Origin: Candidatus Shapirobacteria bacterium | GTDB taxonomy: Bacteria; Patescibacteriota; Microgenomatia; UBA12405; UBA6130 | Length of the DNA stretch: 43,881 nucleotides | Direction of reading: 5' to 3' | Assembly (NCBI GenBank): GCA_027039485.1 | Contig: JALWDZ010000009.1 | Span: forward strand, 1 to 43,881 | Made by a program: the position numbers and the translations under genes | Shown: in pieces, positions 29,186 to 37,462 of the stretch | Layout of the letters: every line of letters starts with the position of its first letter | Numbering within the stretch: position 1 is the stretch's first letter | The notes under the pieces: generated by a model | The model's database searches: none | Told to the model about the DNA's origin: nothing | What the model saw: only the letters and a program-made list of their open reading frames with translations

Positions 29186-29438
29186 GAACTCAATGCAAGT
29201 AAAAGTCACTTTACCGGCCCCGCTTTATGATTATGTTCGGACTAAAGCTCAGCGTTTTGGTTTAACAATGTCAGCCTACCTGAAATACTTAATTTTTGAG
29301 GACGCCAAAGATACGGCAATCCCTGAATTCACCATGAGTCCGACAACAGAAAAAGTAGCCATTGACGCTCTCAAGCAGTTCCGATCAGGCAAAACCAAAA
29401 GGGTTCGCTCTCTCGATAAATTTATTAACTCCTTATGA
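29184..29438 (+). CDS. Ribbon-helix-helix-type antitoxin
   Basis: MQVKVTLPAPLYDYVRTKAQRFGLTMSAYLKYLIFED RHH-like N-terminus, small ORF overlapping a RelE-like ORF by ATGA. Confidence 0.75.
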   Translation: MNSMQVKVTLPAPLYDYVRTKAQRFGLTMSAYLKYLIFEDAKDTAIPEFTMSPTTEKVAIDALKQFRSGKTKRVRSLDKFINSL

Positions 29439-29695
29439 ATCTTCACTATACCAACCATTTTAAACGACGTCTTAGACAAAGATTCAAGAAAAAACCAAGC
29501 CTAAAAAAGAAAGTGATCGCCCAACTAAACTTGCTCCTCGAAAACCCTGGAGCTCCCTCTTTAAGGCTTCATAAACTTAAGGGAAAGAGAATTAATCAAT
29601 ACTCTATTTGGATCGAAGCAAACTTGCGAATAACTTTTATAAAGGAAAAGCAAACATATATTCTTACCGATGTGTTGACTCATGACCAGTATTGA
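29435..29695 (+). CDS. RelE/ParE-superfamily toxin
   Basis: MNLHYTNHFKRRLRQRFKK..LRLHKLKGKRINQYSIWIEANLRITFIKEKQTYILTDVLTHDQY (RelE/YafQ-like pattern). Confidence 0.8.
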   Translation: MNLHYTNHFKRRLRQRFKKKPSLKKKVIAQLNLLLENPGAPSLRLHKLKGKRINQYSIWIEANLRITFIKEKQTYILTDVLTHDQY

Positions 29696-29778
29696 AACAC
29701 CAAGAGGGTCTTAATGTTTCGCAATATACGCCACATTCACAATGCATCCCGTGCGGCATATTACCCGAGGTTGCCTGC

Positions 29779-29822
29779 CCCGACTCCGCCGTCCGCCAGT
29801 TGGCGGAGGCGGAACGTCCTGG
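29779..29822. repeat. GC-rich palindromic repeat, family B (imperfect copy)
   Basis: CCCCGACTCCGCCGTCCGCCAGTTGGCGGAGGCGGAACGTCCTGG; homologous in reverse orientation to 37060-37107. Confidence 0.8.
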
Positions 29823-29916
29823 AGCTTCACTCCGCCTTCGGCTTCGTTCAGGACGACTTCCTAAGATACTAAGACCTAAGTTCCAAACTCCAAGTTCTAA
29901 CAACCTAGTTCCTCCA

Positions 29917-29995
29917 ACCTAGTTCCTAGCTCCATTTTTTAACTTTCCACTTTTCACTTCTTTTTCACTTTTCATTTTCCACTTTTCACTTCCTT
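29917..29995. repeat. Composite CTAGTTCCTAGCTCC / CTTTTCACTTTCCA repeat
   Basis: aacctagttcctagctcc...actttccacttttcacttctttttcact; same order at 37501-37600. Confidence 0.7.
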
Positions 29996-30115
29996 AGTCC
30001 CTAGCCCCTCGCCCTTCGTCCCACAGCGCTAGCTGTACCTCGCCCTTCGCTCTTAGCTCTTAGGCCTTTTCAGCCTAATTCCTAATTCCCGTTGTTTGTT
30101 GTTTGTTGGTAGTTG

Positions 30116-30703
30116 TTAGCTGGCTGCTGCTTCCCATCGTTTCAAGAGAGCTTGGGGGTGGGGCGGAACTAAGGAAGGGCAATGTCTCTCCCGCTGGCGG
30201 CGCAGCTCGTAGAGGGTAACACCCACGGAAACGGAAAGATTTAGACTGTCAACAAAGCCAAACATGGGGATATAAATTGTCTGGTCGGCTAAATGGCGCC
30301 CCAGCGGGGAAACGCCCCGATGCTCATTGCCAAAAACCAGAGCAATTTTTGGCTGGCAAAAATCAACCTGCCATAATTTCTGGCTTTTCTTATCCACCAC
30401 CGTTGCCCAAATCTGATAGCCTTTATCTTGTAAAGTATCTAAAGCCTGGCGAGTGCTAAACCAAAGATGGAAATCAAGCCACTTATTTACTCCCGCCGCT
30501 GAAGACCGCCCCATCCGCCGCGGGTTAAAAGCCTTTTCTTCTTCAAAAATAAAGTGCACCTCCTGGACACCAAAGGCATCGCAATTTCGCAAAGCAGCCA
30601 AAACATTGTGAGGATCATGAATATCCTCAAAAACAACCGCTACATCGGCATAACGTTGTTTTGCTACCGCCAGCATTCTTTTCTTTCTTCGCGCAGTTGT
30701 CAT
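30116..30703 (-). CDS. TrmH/SpoU-family RNA 2'-O-methyltransferase
   Basis: EDIHDPHNVLAALRNCDAFGVQEVHFI, IALVFGNEHRGVS, YIPMFGFVDSLNLSVSVGVTLYE. Confidence 0.92.
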   Translation of the reverse strand: MTTARRKKRMLAVAKQRYADVAVVFEDIHDPHNVLAALRNCDAFGVQEVHFIFEEEKAFNPRRMGRSSAAGVNKWLDFHLWFSTRQALDTLQDKGYQIWATVVDKKSQKLWQVDFCQPKIALVFGNEHRGVSPLGRHLADQTIYIPMFGFVDSLNLSVSVGVTLYELRRQRERHCPSLVPPHPQALLKRWEAAAS

Positions 30704-31683
30704 TGCCCTTGAAGATAACGACGAATATTGGCCTGGTGCTCAGCTAAAGTGGCCGCAAAATGAAGATGGCCCTGCTGATCAGAAACGTAATACCAATCAT
30801 TAGTTTTTGGCGCCGTGGCTACGGCCACCAAAGCGGCCAAAGAAGGGTTGCAAATTGGCCCCGGCGGCAAGCCTGGCCGAAGATAAGTATTGTAAGGAGA
30901 GGCAACTTTTAAATCCTGGTGGCTTACCGGCGGCCACCAATTACACTCCAACCGCTGCTGACAATCCCGGCTGGCTTTGGCATATTGGACGGTAGCATCG
31001 ACTTGCAACGGCCAACCGGCCCGCCAGCGGTTCAAAAGGACGGCCGCCACCCGCGGGCGATCGGCGGCAAATTTTGCTTCCCGCTCGACCAGAGACGCCA
31101 GAACCAGCCACTCCTTTTCCGCAAGCCCCTGTTGCTTTCTTTTTTCTTGCCAGGGCGCCGTTTTTTGGCGAAAAGTTTTTTTCAGTAAAGCCAAAATTTG
31201 GTCTTCATTATAATAAGGAGGAATAAGATAGCTATCGGGGAAAAGGTAACCTTCTTGGCCTTGGCTCAGTTTCAAAAATCGGTAGCCATCAAGGTGCAAT
31301 TGGCGTTGAACTAAAGCGGCAATCTGTTCCCGCCGCCAGCCCTCAGGCACCCGCAGCCAGCGGTCTAAGCGCCCCTGGGCCAAAGCCCGGCCGATTTTTG
31401 CCACCGGCCAACGGCCATCAAGGACAAACTTGCCAGCCTGCAATTTTCCCTGAAGATGGGCATAATAAACCCAAAAACGGAACCCCCACGGAGAACGGAT
31501 TAATTTTTCCCGCGCCAAAAGTTGACTAATATCGGCTAACGACATCCCGGGAGAAATAATGACCACCTTTTGCCCCACCTCACCCCGCGGTTGCCAGGAC
31601 CAATAAAGCCAACTGCCCCCCAGAAGAATAGCTAAAATTAGCGCCGCCAAGACTCCCCGGAGCCAAGGCCAAATGTTTTTCAC
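30700..31683 (-). CDS. mltG: Endolytic murein transglycosylase MltG (YceG-like)
   Basis: EGYLFPDSYLIPP, LASLVEREAKFAADRPRVAAVLLNRW..LQVDATVQYA, SPYNTYLRPGLPPGPICNPSLAAL. Confidence 0.94.
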   Translation of the reverse strand: MKNIWPWLRGVLAALILAILLGGSWLYWSWQPRGEVGQKVVIISPGMSLADISQLLAREKLIRSPWGFRFWVYYAHLQGKLQAGKFVLDGRWPVAKIGRALAQGRLDRWLRVPEGWRREQIAALVQRQLHLDGYRFLKLSQGQEGYLFPDSYLIPPYYNEDQILALLKKTFRQKTAPWQEKRKQQGLAEKEWLVLASLVEREAKFAADRPRVAAVLLNRWRAGWPLQVDATVQYAKASRDCQQRLECNWWPPVSHQDLKVASPYNTYLRPGLPPGPICNPSLAALVAVATAPKTNDWYYVSDQQGHLHFAATLAEHQANIRRYLQGQ

Positions 31684-31685
31684 CT

Positions 31686-31886
31686 TTAAATCTCCTCAAA
31701 TAAAGCCCGGCGGTATTTTTTCGTCTTGGGGTCGTAAATGTAGATGCGGCCACACTTGCAAGTTACCTTTTCGGTGCCGTCGGGGCGCTTTTCGTGCTTC
31801 GCCCGCGAGAGGGGCATCCCGCAGCCAACACACCGCCCCTGTGAAAGTAGCCAGGCCTGAATTGGTGCAATAATATTTTTAAACAT
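31686..31886 (-). CDS. Small zinc-ribbon protein
   Basis: 66 aa, GRCVGCGMPL...VTCKCGRIYIYD; within operon. Confidence 0.6.
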   Translation of the reverse strand: MFKNIIAPIQAWLLSQGRCVGCGMPLSRAKHEKRPDGTEKVTCKCGRIYIYDPKTKKYRRALFEEI

Positions 31887-31887
31887 T

Positions 31888-32247
31888 TCACCCCCTTTCA
31901 GCTAAAAAATATTCTAAAATGAGAGCCGCGGCAACTGCATCTTCCCGTCCCCGGCGGACCCATTTTTGCGCTTCCTTAGTTGTCAAGGTTTCATCAACAA
32001 ATTCTACCGGTAATTTTACCATTTTAGCAACTTTTCCGGCCAACTTTTTTACCTCCGAATGCAGGGGGCCCTGGGGCAAACCCCACACCAATAATTCTGG
32101 CTGATATTTTTGACACAAGTTGGTTATCGCCGCCAACAATTCTGATTTCTGGCGGTAGTTTATCACCGTGAGGGGCTCAACTATTCCCCGGACGGCCCGG
32201 GCTACTCCCAAATGGCGGCGGCCGTAATCAAAACCTAAAAGCGTCAC
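31888..32247 (-). CDS. ruvX: Holliday-junction resolvase-like RuvX/YqgF
   Basis: LLGFDYGRRHLGVA, VWGLPQGP, VEFVDETLTTKEA, DAVAAALILEYFL. Confidence 0.92.
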   Translation of the reverse strand: MTLLGFDYGRRHLGVARAVRGIVEPLTVINYRQKSELLAAITNLCQKYQPELLVWGLPQGPLHSEVKKLAGKVAKMVKLPVEFVDETLTTKEAQKWVRRGREDAVAAALILEYFLAERG

Positions 32248-32936
32248 GGCTGGGCCACCAAATGGGTTTTAACAATCAGACGGCGCAAAGAAGTACCCGG
32301 CGGGCTGCAGGTAATGAGCGTCAGGGTCCGGCGTTGGAAATCTTGCCGCAAAGGCTGCAAATTTTTAGGAGATACCTCATAAAGGTCATCCACCTGGTAA
32401 ACAAAGCGTTGCCGGCCATAATCAACCAGAATTTGGTCGCCGGGTTTAAGGCGATAAAGCCAGGAAAAAATAGTCAGATAGTTGTCGGGGTTAAAAAATT
32501 GCGGCAAAACCGAATGGCCAAGAATAACCGTGTTGCCTGGCTGGCCCGGCAAGGCTGTACCCGGATACTGGACCAAACTTTTATCCAAACTGCGGGCGCC
32601 GACAATCACATTAGCCTGGTAAATTTTTAGCTTGGGAATAGTCAAAAAATAAGAGACGCCCTCCTGGCTGGGCGCATTGGGCAAGCCTGGTCCGGCTACA
32701 AACCAATTCTCCAAATTGACCAGCCGGTCAGAACCAGCCCGGGCCGAGAGTACTTCACCACCAGCCAGGGGATCAAGAAGGGGAGCAAATTGGCCCCGGT
32801 AAAATTGGTAGTGCAAAAATGGCTCAGCTACCCAAACCAAAAGCAGAAGGCCAAGTCCCACCAAACTGCCAGCCCAAAAGCGCCGCCAAGATTGCCGCCG
32901 GGCCGGAGGTGCTTTGCGATAACCGTAAAGGCTCAT
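32244..32936 (-). CDS. Sortase
   Basis: FLTIPKLKIYQANVIVG, TVILGHSVLPQFF, TLTLITCSPPGTSLRRLIVKTHL (His/Cys/Arg); start ATG 32934-32936 overlaps upstream stop. Confidence 0.87.
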   Translation of the reverse strand: MSLYGYRKAPPARRQSWRRFWAGSLVGLGLLLLVWVAEPFLHYQFYRGQFAPLLDPLAGGEVLSARAGSDRLVNLENWFVAGPGLPNAPSQEGVSYFLTIPKLKIYQANVIVGARSLDKSLVQYPGTALPGQPGNTVILGHSVLPQFFNPDNYLTIFSWLYRLKPGDQILVDYGRQRFVYQVDDLYEVSPKNLQPLRQDFQRRTLTLITCSPPGTSLRRLIVKTHLVAQP

Positions 32937-35083
32937 TATTCGCTCTGGACCCGAATAATAATCTTTTCCGGCCGCCAGGGCAGCCAGGGCCAAAAATTGA
33001 AAATGCTAATCTGATGGCTAATTTCTAAACGGGCCACCCGCGGATAGTGGTGAACCAGCTTTTGGGCAGCGGCTTTCGTTTTTCCCCGCAATTTTTGCCG
33101 CAACTCGCTCAGATTGAGCCGGGGCAAAACTTTGCCCCGCACGGCCAGAACTAGATGGTCGTCAACCAGGCGGAGGTCGGTTTGGATACTTTCTTCTTCC
33201 AGTTCGCTGGCAGCAGCTCTTTCCCGCAGCAATTTTTGGGCTAAATTAGCCAGCCGTTGGCGAGAAACGGCCTCGGCCTTGATCTTCATGGTTAACTGGC
33301 CCTTGACCACCTCCGCCTCTTCGCCAGCATGGCGTTGGGGGTCAAAATGGACAACCTCGCTGGTTACCTTATCCCCCACCAGTTGGAGGCCGGCGCCCGT
33401 TTGTTGGCGGATAGCTTCTTCCGCTTTGGCAAGAATTTTCTTTTCCAGCTGTTGCTGTAATTGGCGCAAATCTTCCTTGGCCACAGCGGGCACCTGGCGG
33501 TTGCTGCCGCCGCTAAAATCATCCTTCGCCCGGGCCACGCACTCATTCTGGCTATAATCATCAACCTTGAAAATCGTATCCCGGGGCAAATTATATTCCG
33601 GGCCAAACTTTGTGGCCACCACGCTTGCCTCAGCTCGGCCCAATTTGTCCACTCCGGTATTCAAATCGGCAGTTTTTGAGGCAACTTTCACCGATTCCCG
33701 CAGGGCAAAAGTCAGGCCATTAGTCGCTTCCAAATGGGTGCCTGAGGATAAAAGCAAGGGATGGCTCAAGCGATTAAAAATCACCACTGTTCCCAAGGCC
33801 TTTTCGCCCACCGTGGTCTGGCCGGTCGTTGGTACCTGGCCGCTTTCGCTTAGCTCGACGCTAATAGTTTGCCGGGGCAACTCATTAGCTGCCAAGGTTT
33901 TTTCTACAGTAACAACTTGGGGAGTAAGGATAATGGTCAAGGTACGGCGGAAATACCAGCCGTTGGCCGCTAAAAGAAGAAGGAAAAATCCCAAGGTTAT
34001 CAGGAGGGGCGTCAAAAGGCCAAACTGGGCCAAAGTTGCCAAGGCATGATGGCCCCAGCCCAACCATTGCCGGGGAGCTAAGCGGGGCCAAGAAAACTCT
34101 CGCAGGAAAGCCAAGCGGGAAACCGCGGCGGTTGGGACAGCAGCCGGCGGTGATTCCGGCTTTGGTGCCGCCGATGGCAATTCTGCCCCGGCCGCTTCAT
34201 CTACATCTCTAGCAGGTTCGCCCACTTCCTCGGCCGGTTCTTCCGCCAGCGCCGGCTTTTCTTGGAGAGCCAAATCATCGTGGGAAAAACCGGCTGGCAA
34301 CTCTAAAGTTAGCGGCTCGACTGGAGTAACTTCTGCCTGTTTCTCTTCCCCAGCCGGTTCTGACACCTCATCCTGATCAGCCAACCGTTCGGCTAAAACT
34401 GGGGCAAAAGTTTGCAAAAACTGCGGCCAAGTCAGAAAGTCAAATTGGGGAATTTGCAAAAACAGGCTATCGCGGCGGCCCGTCCAGACATATTGTTCGC
34501 ATTCTTGGCGCAAACCAGCAAATTTCTCCTCCTGCCAGCCCCAAAAGACAAAATGGGGCGGAAACATGCCCGGATAGTCAAGCTGGCCCAAAACTTTTTC
34601 CAGCTGTTCGGGCCACTTCTCATCATTGCCCACCTCCAGACGGAGGCGGCTTTTAATTTTGCCCAAGTGAATCAGGGAAATCTCGCTTGGATTGTCTACC
34701 GCCACGCTAATGAAACTTGGCGTCTGGCCCCGCTCTTGTTGATAGTGGCGGATAAGGACTTCATCGGCAAGAAGAAAGCCTAGCGGCTGGAGGTGAAAAC
34801 GGCGGCTTAGGTTTGCCAAAAGGGCTTTTTTGCTTTCTAAGAGATTACCGTCGGCCTTAATCCAAAATGGGGAAACCAGAAAAATGGTTGCTTTTTTGCC
34901 GCTACCAGCTTCCTGGCCGGCTTGCTGCCAAAGCTGACCGGCGGCGGCCAAAATGGCTTCGTCTGTTTCGGCCGGCAAATCCTCCCGCCACCAATCGCCC
35001 AGACTAACTTCGTCACCAGCCTGATAGCGGGCCAGAACCAATTGCTGGTGGCCAAGAGCCAGCAACCAAATTTCCTTTTTCAT
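32936..35083 (-). CDS. Large single-TM protein: possible actin-like/PilM-like N-domain, TM, baseplate-J-like extracellular region
   Basis: N-term MKKEIWLLALGHQ..FISVAVDNPSEISLIHLG; TM LLTPLLITLGFFLLLLAANGWYF; C-part ALGTVVIFNRLSHPLLLSSGTHLEATNGLTFAL..GPEYNLPRDTIF. Confidence 0.55.
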   Translation of the reverse strand: MKKEIWLLALGHQQLVLARYQAGDEVSLGDWWREDLPAETDEAILAAAGQLWQQAGQEAGSGKKATIFLVSPFWIKADGNLLESKKALLANLSRRFHLQPLGFLLADEVLIRHYQQERGQTPSFISVAVDNPSEISLIHLGKIKSRLRLEVGNDEKWPEQLEKVLGQLDYPGMFPPHFVFWGWQEEKFAGLRQECEQYVWTGRRDSLFLQIPQFDFLTWPQFLQTFAPVLAERLADQDEVSEPAGEEKQAEVTPVEPLTLELPAGFSHDDLALQEKPALAEEPAEEVGEPARDVDEAAGAELPSAAPKPESPPAAVPTAAVSRLAFLREFSWPRLAPRQWLGWGHHALATLAQFGLLTPLLITLGFFLLLLAANGWYFRRTLTIILTPQVVTVEKTLAANELPRQTISVELSESGQVPTTGQTTVGEKALGTVVIFNRLSHPLLLSSGTHLEATNGLTFALRESVKVASKTADLNTGVDKLGRAEASVVATKFGPEYNLPRDTIFKVDDYSQNECVARAKDDFSGGSNRQVPAVAKEDLRQLQQQLEKKILAKAEEAIRQQTGAGLQLVGDKVTSEVVHFDPQRHAGEEAEVVKGQLTMKIKAEAVSRQRLANLAQKLLRERAAASELEEESIQTDLRLVDDHLVLAVRGKVLPRLNLSELRQKLRGKTKAAAQKLVHHYPRVARLEISHQISIFNFWPWLPWRPEKIIIRVQSE

Positions 35084-36879
35084 CAACCCTGAAAACGAGC
35101 ATATAACCGCCGGCAGCCAGTGCCGCAACTTTCCTGTTTATAGAGCACTAAGCGGCCGAATTTAGCCAATTCAGCCGTATTTTTAACATGCGGCCCCCGG
35201 CAAACTTCCAAAGAAAAATCGCCAATCTTATAAACGGTAACCCGCTCTGGATAACGGTCGCGGAAGAAAGCCAGGGCCCCCAATTTTTGGCTTTCGGCAA
35301 AAGGCATTTCCCGCCGCTCCACCTTCAGGCCAGCTTTTATTTGCTGGTTAATTAAATCTTCCACCTGGTGTATTTCTGCCTCGGAAAGGGCCCGCGGGTA
35401 GGAAAAATCAAAACGCAACCGCTCATGGGTAATGTTGCTGCCCATCTGGCGCACCTGATTGCTAAGAATCCGCCGCAGAGCCGCTTGCAAAAGGTGGGTA
35501 GCGGTATGGTAGGCGACCGAACGGGGGTCATGGTCGGCCAACCCGCTTTTAAACCGCCCCCGGGCACTTTGGCGCGAAAGGGCCTGGTGGCGTTCCTTTT
35601 CTTTTTCAAAATCGGCCAAATCTAGCTCAAGTTTGTCTTTGCGCAATTCTTCAGCCACCAGTTCGGGCGGAAAACCAAAAGTCTCGTAAAGGTAAAAAGC
35701 ATCGCGGCCGCTCAATTTTCTTTCTCCCTTCTCTTGCAATTTCTGAGTCATTTTGGCTAGCTCGCGCAAGCCCCGCTGCAAAGTTTGCCGGAAGCGTTCT
35801 TCTTCAGCTGCCAAGGCGGCTAGAATTTCTTCTTTCTGGTCTAATTCTGGATACTCGCCGGCATAATTATCTCGGTTGGCAATTACGGCCGCCCCTACCT
35901 CCCGACTAAAGCCAGCCGGCAAACCCAAAAGCTCACCCTGGCGAATGCTGCGGCGAATCAAGCGGCGGAGGACATAGCCTTGTTCTTTATTACTCGGCCG
36001 GACCCCATCGGCCAGAATAAAAACAGCTGCCCGCAAATGGTCGGCAATAATCCGCATCGGCCGGCGCTTTTCCCCTTGGTAAGGCCGGCCGGCCAGCTGG
36101 CTAATTTTTTTAATAATTTCCTGCCAAATTGAAGTCAGGTAATCGTCTTCCTTGTTTTCCAGGAGTCGGAGCGTCCTTTCAACCCCCATACCGGTATCAA
36201 CATTTTTTTGTTTCAAAGGATAATAACGGCCATCGCTGCGCCGCTCGTATTCCATAAAGACATCATTCCAAACCTCAAGATACTTGCCGCAAGAACAACC
36301 AGGCCGGCAATCAGGGGAACATTTGGGCTTGCCAGTATCAATAAACATTTCGCTGTCCGGCCCGCAAGGCCCTGTTTGGCTCACCGGCCCCCACCAATTA
36401 TCCTCCCGGGGAAGAAAGAAAATCCGCTCTTCGGGGATACCCACCTGGCGCCAAAGCCGGGCCGAAACTTCATCGCGGGGCGCCACTTTATCGCCGGCAA
36501 AAACGGTGACATTTAGCTTCTCGGCCGGAAACTGCAAAACCTTAGTCAAAAATTCAAAGCTCCAGGGAATAGCTTCCTCCTTAAAATAATCGCCCAAAGA
36601 CCAATTGCCCAGCATTTCAAACCAGGTATGGTGGTAACTGTCTCCCACCGCCTCAATATCTTGGGTACGCAGGCATTCTTGAACACTGACTAAACGCTTG
36701 CCCAAAGGATGAGGCTCGCCCATTAGATAGGGAACTAGGGGGTGCATCCCGGCCGAAATAAAAAGGGCCGAGGAATCCCCCTCGGGCACCAGAGAAGCCG
36801 AGGGGACAATTTTATGCCCCCGCTTTTGGAAAAAATCGAAATAGACATCCCGCAGCCAGCGGGCAGTTTTCTTCTCCAT
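35083..36879 (-). CDS. alaS: Alanyl-tRNA synthetase, short form without C-Ala domain
   Basis: RWLRDVYFDFFQKRGHKIVPSASLVPEGDSSALFISAGMHPLVPYLMG..., HTATHLLQAALR, CRGPHVKNT..; ends at 598 aa. Confidence 0.95.
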   Translation of the reverse strand: MEKKTARWLRDVYFDFFQKRGHKIVPSASLVPEGDSSALFISAGMHPLVPYLMGEPHPLGKRLVSVQECLRTQDIEAVGDSYHHTWFEMLGNWSLGDYFKEEAIPWSFEFLTKVLQFPAEKLNVTVFAGDKVAPRDEVSARLWRQVGIPEERIFFLPREDNWWGPVSQTGPCGPDSEMFIDTGKPKCSPDCRPGCSCGKYLEVWNDVFMEYERRSDGRYYPLKQKNVDTGMGVERTLRLLENKEDDYLTSIWQEIIKKISQLAGRPYQGEKRRPMRIIADHLRAAVFILADGVRPSNKEQGYVLRRLIRRSIRQGELLGLPAGFSREVGAAVIANRDNYAGEYPELDQKEEILAALAAEEERFRQTLQRGLRELAKMTQKLQEKGERKLSGRDAFYLYETFGFPPELVAEELRKDKLELDLADFEKEKERHQALSRQSARGRFKSGLADHDPRSVAYHTATHLLQAALRRILSNQVRQMGSNITHERLRFDFSYPRALSEAEIHQVEDLINQQIKAGLKVERREMPFAESQKLGALAFFRDRYPERVTVYKIGDFSLEVCRGPHVKNTAELAKFGRLVLYKQESCGTGCRRLYARFQG

Positions 36880-36885
36880 TGCTCC

Positions 36886-36894
36886 ATTATAGCA
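36886..36894 (-). promoter_or_regulatory. Extended -10 promoter of the alaS operon, leaderless geometry
   Basis: Minus: TGCTATAAT GGAGCA ATG; TATAAT 36886-36891, 6 nt from start codon. Confidence 0.65.
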
Positions 36895-37059
36895 GAACCA
36901 AGCCCTAATACTTCACCATTTCTTATATTTTTGTTTCTATCATGTTACATAAATAGGCAAAACCAAAAAAATCCCAAGCACCAAATCCCGAATTTCAAAC
37001 AAATCCAAAATTCAAATGTTCAAAACACTTAAACTGTGTCATTCTGAGCGCCAGCGAAG

Positions 37060-37107
37060 CCCCGAGACGTTCCGCCGTCCGCCAGCTGGCGGACGGCGGA
37101 GTCGGGG
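37060..37107. repeat. GC-rich palindromic repeat, family B (perfect 30-bp palindrome)
   Basis: TCCGCCGTCCGCCAGCTGGCGGACGGCGGA at 37071-37100 flanked by CCCCGA/TCGGGG. Confidence 0.93.
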
Positions 37108-37180
37108 TAAAAATCTAGCGAAGCGCAATTCTATAACTTAAACCCTCATGCGCTCGCTCCGCTCGCTAGATCTTTACCCC
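37104..37180. repeat. Inverted repeat GGGGTAAAAATCTAGCGA / TCGCTAGATCTTTACCCC
   Basis: 18-nt arms with one mismatch at 37104-37121 and 37163-37180. Confidence 0.9.
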
Positions 37181-37254
37181 TACCGAAGGTGGATTTATTC
37201 CACCGAAGGGGGGCTTCGTCGCTTCGCTCCTCAGGATGACACGGTGTTAAATCC

Positions 37255-37272
37255 CCTGCCTGCGCAGGCAGG
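37255..37272. repeat. GC-rich palindromic repeat, family A (perfect 18-bp palindrome)
   Basis: CCTGCCTGCGCAGGCAGG. Confidence 0.92.
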
Positions 37273-37462
37273 TCTCAGCATCTTCAGCTGGGTGAGCAAC
37301 CACTATTATTGATACAATATCCAACTGAAGATCCCGCTCTTTCTTACGAAAGGGCGGGATAGCAAGAGGTGACGTCTTTTGTTTTGGTCATTTAGTCATT
37401 TGAATTTTGAGCATTGTTTAGAATTTAGGATTTTGGTAATTAGAGTTTGTTTGTGATTTGTT

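Noticed and set aside
29664-29922. ORFs 29692..29922 (+) and 29664..29903 (-)
   Set aside because: They are translations of the palindromic/intergenic repeat block and have no protein-like features.
29930-30110. Possible CRISPR-like or tandem-repeat array in CTTTTCACTT/CTCGCCCTTCG units
   Set aside because: Units are short and irregular with no uniform spacers and no cas genes; better described as dispersed intergenic repeat.
36742-37032. ORF 36742..37032 (+)
   Set aside because: Overlaps the alaS N-terminus antisense and then reads into AT-rich repeat.
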